Assembly (NCBI GenBank): GCA_021323255.1
Contig: JAJTCL010000014.1
Location: forward strand, 1 to 16,593
Reading direction: 5' to 3'
Source: Propionibacteriaceae bacterium
GTDB taxonomy: Bacteria > Actinomycetota > Actinomycetes > Propionibacteriales > Propionibacteriaceae
DNA: 16,593 nucleotides
This document shows, piece by piece, positions 13,830-16,593 of this stretch. The notes below the pieces were generated by a model. The model saw only the letters and a list, made by a program, of their open reading frames with translations. It was not told where the DNA came from and did no database searches. The translations under genes were made by a program, and so were the position numbers. Each line of letters starts with the position of its first letter. The stretch's first letter is position 1.

Positions 13830-15443
13830 ATGGCTTCCACAGCCGATCGTGACGACTCCGCCGCGGCGAGCTCGGAGATCGCTGCCCGCCTGAACACTCG
13901 AGTGATGGGCATCGAGACTGAGTATGGCATCAGCGCCCTTTCCCCAGGGCCGTCGGCGATACCGGGTGCATTCAGCAGTGCGTTCGTTGAGGACGATCTG
14001 CATCCCATGCAGCTGTCCAACCATGTCGTCAAGGCCTACGGTGCCTCAGCAGCAGGACAGCCAGCCGGCTGGGATTACGAGACCGAGACTCCGCTGCGGG
14101 ACATTCGTGGCTACGAGATCTCCCGGGCCGCCGCTCACCCGGACCAGCTCACCGACACCGATCTCGGCATGGCCAACGTCATTTTGACCAATGGGGCGCG
14201 GCTCTACGTCGATCACGCGCATCCGGAGTACTCCAGCCCCGAGGTCACCTGCGCGCTCGATGCCGTGCGCTATGACAAGGCCGGCGAGGCTGTGATGGCG
14301 ATCGCCGCGCAGCGCGCCACACAGTCGCTGGGACGCTCGGTCCGGCTCTACAAGAACAACACCGACGGCAAGGGCGCGTCCTACGGCACCCACGAGAACT
14401 ATCTGCTGCAGCGCAGCACACCCTTCGACCGGATTGTGACGCAATTCACGGCCTTCCTCGTGTCGCGGCAGGTGATCACCGGAGCCGGTCGCGTTGGCGT
14501 CGGTCAATCCAGCCAGACCCCAGGTTTCCAGATCAGCCAACGCGCGGACTTCTTCGAAGCGGAGGTGGGACTCGAGACCACGCTCAATAGGCCGATCATC
14601 AACACGCGCGACGAGCCGCACGCCGACGCGAGCCGGCATCGCAGGCTGCATGTGATCACTGGAGACGCCAACCTCTCGGAGATCTCGACCTACCTCAAGG
14701 TGGGTACTGCGGCTTGGGTGCTGCGGGTCATCGAGGCGGGGGAGCTAGGCACCGACGTACGGCTCGACGGACCTGTCGCGGCCATGCGGACCGTCAGCCA
14801 CGACCTGCTGGTCCGGGAACCCCTATATCTCCTCGAGGGGCCGAGCATGACAGCTCTGGACCTACAAGAGGTGTACCTGGAGGCTTGCCGCAACCACTAT
14901 GAGCGCATTGCCGGAGATCTCACCGAGACGGCTCGAATCGAGGCGAAGGACATCTTCAGTCGCTGGCAGGATTGCCTGGATGCCTTGCGCGCCGACATTT
15001 TCAGCCTGGCTGACCAGCTTGACTGGGTAGCCAAGCTCAAGCTGCTGGAGTCCTATCGGCAGCGCGACGGATTGAGCTGGTCCGCCCCCAAGCTGGCGCT
15101 GATCGACCTGCAGTATGCCGACGTCGATCCGCGCCGCAGCCTGTACCGGGCCCTGCTGACCAATGGGAAGATGCGGCGGCTCGTCACCGATGAGGAGATC
15201 GAGCGGGCACGCAACTCCCCACCAGATGACACCCGGGCCTACTTCCGCGGCCGGGTCATGGAGAAGTTCGGCTCATCGGTAGTTGCGGCTTCCTGGGATT
15301 CGGTGATATTCGATGTTCCCGACCGCCCTGCGTTGCAGCGATTGCCTCTGTTGGACCCGTTGCGCGGCACTCGTGAGCAGGTTGGCCAGATGCTTGACGA
15401 ATGCAATTCCGTCACTGAGCTGTTCGCAGCGCTCGGTCGTTAG
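13830..15443 (+). CDS. dop: Deamidase/depupylase of Pup
   Basis: Converts the C-terminal Gln of Pup to Glu, making it competent for ligation, and also cleaves Pup from substrates; homologous to the ligase PafA and glutamine synthetases. Dop-type signatures in 537 residues: GIETEYGI (27-34) with metal-binding Glu29 and Glu31; WDYETETPLRDIRGYE (81-96), where Asp91 is the likely catalytic aspartate; ILTNGARLYVDHAHPEYSS; YKNNTDGKGASYGTHENYL; INTRDEPHADA. The GIxTEYGI start, the loop between residues 35 and 80 (Dop-loop position) and DGKGASYG favour Dop over PafA. The ATG at 13830 is set by the -10 six bases upstream and gives a ~25-residue, Ala/Ser/Asp-rich extension before the conserved core, longer than I expect; a GTG at 13902 is the alternative but has no ribosome-binding site. 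Pup and prcB follow. Confidence 0.96.
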   Translation: MASTADRDDSAAASSEIAARLNTRVMGIETEYGISALSPGPSAIPGAFSSAFVEDDLHPMQLSNHVVKAYGASAAGQPAGWDYETETPLRDIRGYEISRAAAHPDQLTDTDLGMANVILTNGARLYVDHAHPEYSSPEVTCALDAVRYDKAGEAVMAIAAQRATQSLGRSVRLYKNNTDGKGASYGTHENYLLQRSTPFDRIVTQFTAFLVSRQVITGAGRVGVGQSSQTPGFQISQRADFFEAEVGLETTLNRPIINTRDEPHADASRHRRLHVITGDANLSEISTYLKVGTAAWVLRVIEAGELGTDVRLDGPVAAMRTVSHDLLVREPLYLLEGPSMTALDLQEVYLEACRNHYERIAGDLTETARIEAKDIFSRWQDCLDALRADIFSLADQLDWVAKLKLLESYRQRDGLSWSAPKLALIDLQYADVDPRRSLYRALLTNGKMRRLVTDEEIERARNSPPDDTRAYFRGRVMEKFGSSVVAASWDSVIFDVPDRPALQRLPLLDPLRGTREQVGQMLDECNSVTELFAALGR

Positions 15444-15499
15444 CCCGACCCTGTTAGGTGCACGCTAGAGAAAGTCATGGCCTTGTCGGCGGTGTTCGT

Positions 15500-15505
15500 T
15501 ACGCT
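15500..15505 (+). promoter_or_regulatory. Candidate -10 element for pup
   Basis: TACGCT is identical to the dop -10 and is followed by TGAGGCC, almost the same as GAGGCC after the dop hexamer. A start near 15513 would give a ~20-nt leader carrying the pup Shine-Dalgarno. No -35 at a proper distance is visible, so confidence is limited. Confidence 0.4.
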
Positions 15506-15521
15506 TGAGGCCAGCAGAGAC

Positions 15522-15527
15522 GAGGAG
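15522..15527 (+). promoter_or_regulatory. Shine-Dalgarno for pup
   Basis: GAGGAG ends 5 nt before the ATG at 15533 and decides this start. An overlapping ORF in another frame beginning at 15477 has no such site. Confidence 0.75.
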
Positions 15528-15532
15528 CAGGT

Positions 15533-15730
15533 ATGGCTGAGTCAGAGCAGAGCCAGCGCAAGGCACGCCGAGCCGACGATCGTGAGGTCGAGGACCTGGC
15601 GCCTGCTGACACTGCGCATAAGGCGGAGCTGGACTCAGAGGTGGACTCTCTGCTGGACGAAATAGACGACGTGCTCGAGGTCAACGCCGAGGAGTTCGTG
15701 CGCTCGTTCGTTCAGAAAGGCGGCCAGTGA
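15533..15730 (+). CDS. pup: Prokaryotic ubiquitin-like protein Pup
   Basis: Small protein modifier of 65 residues that is ligated through its C-terminus to lysines of proteins destined for the proteasome. It is acidic and low in hydrophobic residues, as expected for this largely disordered family. The conserved helix-forming C-terminal half includes LDEIDDVLEVNAEEFVRSFV (about 41-60), which binds the ARC coiled coils. It ends QKGGQ, so the gene encodes the Gln form that must be deamidated by Dop before ligation. A strong Shine-Dalgarno precedes the ATG. The TGA stop (15728-15730) overlaps the prcB GTG (15727) in the sequence GTGA, so Pup and the proteasome beta subunit are translationally coupled. 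It lies 89 bp after dop. Confidence 0.98.
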   Translation: MAESEQSQRKARRADDREVEDLAPADTAHKAELDSEVDSLLDEIDDVLEVNAEEFVRSFVQKGGQ

Positions 15731-16566
15731 ACGACGGACGACAAGTCGTTGAACTGACCTCAGAGTTCTTTCGTATCGGGTCTTCTTCCTTTACCGACTT
15801 CGCTTCGCGGGTTGCTCCGGACGTCTTGCCGTCGTCGCGTACGGCAGCTGCCGGCGTCGCTGACCTCTCACCACACGGTACGACGATCGTGGCCGCGGCG
15901 TTCCCTGGCGGAGTTGTGGTGGCCGGTGACCGACGGGCCACCATGGGCAACATCATCGCGCAACGTGACATCGAAAAGGTCTTCGCGGCGGATGAGTTCT
16001 CGATCATCGGAATTGCCGGAGCTGCTGGGCTGGCGGTTGAGCTGGTTGGCTTGTTCCAGGTCGAGCTCGAGCACTACGAGAAGATCGAGGGCGCCCCGCT
16101 GTCCTTGGTGGGCAAGGCAAACCGACTGGCCACGATGATTCGGCTGAACCTCGGCCTCGCCATGCAAGGCCTCGTCGTGGTGCCGCTGTTCGCCGGCTGG
16201 GACGAAACAACCCAGGAGGGCCGGATCTTCTCCTATGACGCAACCGGTGGCCGCTACGAGGAGCATGCCTACTTCTCGGTCGGGTCCGGCTCGGTTTTTG
16301 CTCGAGGCTCTCTGAAGAAGCTCTATCGACCCGATTTTGATGTGAATGAAGCCACCATGGCGGTGATCCAGGCGCTTTATGACGCCGCCGATGATGACTC
16401 CGCGACTGGTGGCCCCGACATGACGCGGAAGATCTTCCCCGTCGTGCTGGCCGCGACCGGAGATGGTGTGCAGCGCATGAGCGATGAGCGGATTGCCGAG
16501 ATGATCGGGCGGGTCATGGCAAGTCGCGCAGAGCGGCCGGACGGACCGGGAGCGCCCCTTGCCTAA
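15727..16566 (+). CDS. prcB: Proteasome beta subunit precursor
   Basis: Catalytic subunit of the 20S core; seven copies form each inner ring. The 279-residue precursor has a 51-residue propeptide ending SPHG, then the mature N-terminus TTIVAAAF. Thr52 becomes the nucleophile Thr1 after self-cleavage. The other active-site residues fall at the right spacing: Asp68 (position 17) in AGDRRAT and Lys84 (position 33) in DIEKVF. Later family features include GIAGAAGLAVELV and the HAYFSVGSGSVFARGSLKKL region. The last ~15 residues form a Pro/Gly-rich tail. The GTG start overlaps the pup stop (GTGA). The partner alpha subunit gene, normally next, does not overlap this stop codon; instead a GC-rich hairpin follows immediately and the window ends. 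Confidence 0.98.
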   Translation: MNDGRQVVELTSEFFRIGSSSFTDFASRVAPDVLPSSRTAAAGVADLSPHGTTIVAAAFPGGVVVAGDRRATMGNIIAQRDIEKVFAADEFSIIGIAGAAGLAVELVGLFQVELEHYEKIEGAPLSLVGKANRLATMIRLNLGLAMQGLVVVPLFAGWDETTQEGRIFSYDATGGRYEEHAYFSVGSGSVFARGSLKKLYRPDFDVNEATMAVIQALYDAADDDSATGGPDMTRKIFPVVLAATGDGVQRMSDERIAEMIGRVMASRAERPDGPGAPLA

Positions 16567-16573
16567 ACTTCGT

Positions 16574-16589
16574 CCCCCTCGGGAGGGGG
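16574..16589 (+). terminator. GC-rich hairpin after prcB
   Basis: CCCCCT (16574-16579), loop CGGG, AGGGGG (16584-16589) form a perfect 6-bp stem starting 7 nt after the prcB stop. The window ends four bases later, so a following U-run cannot be checked. It may be an intrinsic terminator, a processing/stabilising hairpin, or an attenuator before prcA. Confidence 0.45.
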
Positions 16590-16593
16590 CGCC

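Noticed and set aside
15477..15665. Plus-strand open frame overlapping pup in another frame
   Set aside because: No ribosome-binding site, no family similarity, and pup is unmistakable in the other frame.

Overview
The window is a high-GC, densely packed stretch of an actinomycete chromosome. The strongest evidence is the Pup-proteasome gene set: an ARC/Mpa-type ATPase, Dop, Pup and PrcB. Frequent GTG starts, stop/start overlaps, and a PAC2 gene divergent from metH (an order I recall from mycobacteria) fit this. I lean towards Propionibacteriales or a related order, but the sequence alone does not settle the genus. I see no insertion sequence, phage gene, CRISPR array, tRNA or rRNA.

Left part (1-3726, all plus strand): the 3' end of a PaaX-type transcriptional regulator, then fmt (Met-tRNA formyltransferase) directly abutted by an RsmB-type 16S rRNA m5C methyltransferase, then rpe (ribulose-phosphate 3-epimerase). 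Middle part (3727-9061): convergent with rpe lies a minus-strand PAC2-family gene, and divergent from it is a full-length cobalamin-dependent methionine synthase, metH. A HAD-family phosphatase follows metH. Right part (9051-16593): the HAD gene overlaps an orphan family-5 solute-binding lipoprotein gene, which overlaps trmI (tRNA m1A58 methyltransferase). The proteasomal ATPase (arc/mpa) follows 21 bp later. A minus-strand four-helix membrane protein (DUF3054) interrupts the locus, and then come dop, pup and prcB. The expected prcA and pafA would lie beyond the right edge if present.

How the right part works together: Dop deamidates the C-terminal Gln of Pup (this Pup ends GGQ) so that a ligase can attach it to substrates, and Dop also removes Pup again. 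Pup is recognised by the coiled coils of ARC, which unfolds the tagged protein and docks through its C-terminal GQYL motif onto the 20S core built from PrcB (Thr protease) and PrcA. The PAC2 protein belongs to the family of eukaryotic proteasome assembly chaperones, so its presence about 7 kb away is suggestive but unproven as a link.

The most striking non-coding pattern is promoter layout. Six genes (fmt, rpe, PAC2, metH, DUF3054, dop) have a TANNNT -10 hexamer ending exactly 6 or 7 nt before the start codon, which predicts leaderless mRNAs and fixes several otherwise ambiguous starts. The DUF3054 and dop promoters are back to back, share the same TA dinucleotide, and leave only 23 bp between the two divergent start codons. 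A perfect 9-bp inverted repeat overlaps both the stop codon of the PaaX-like gene and the -10 of fmt.
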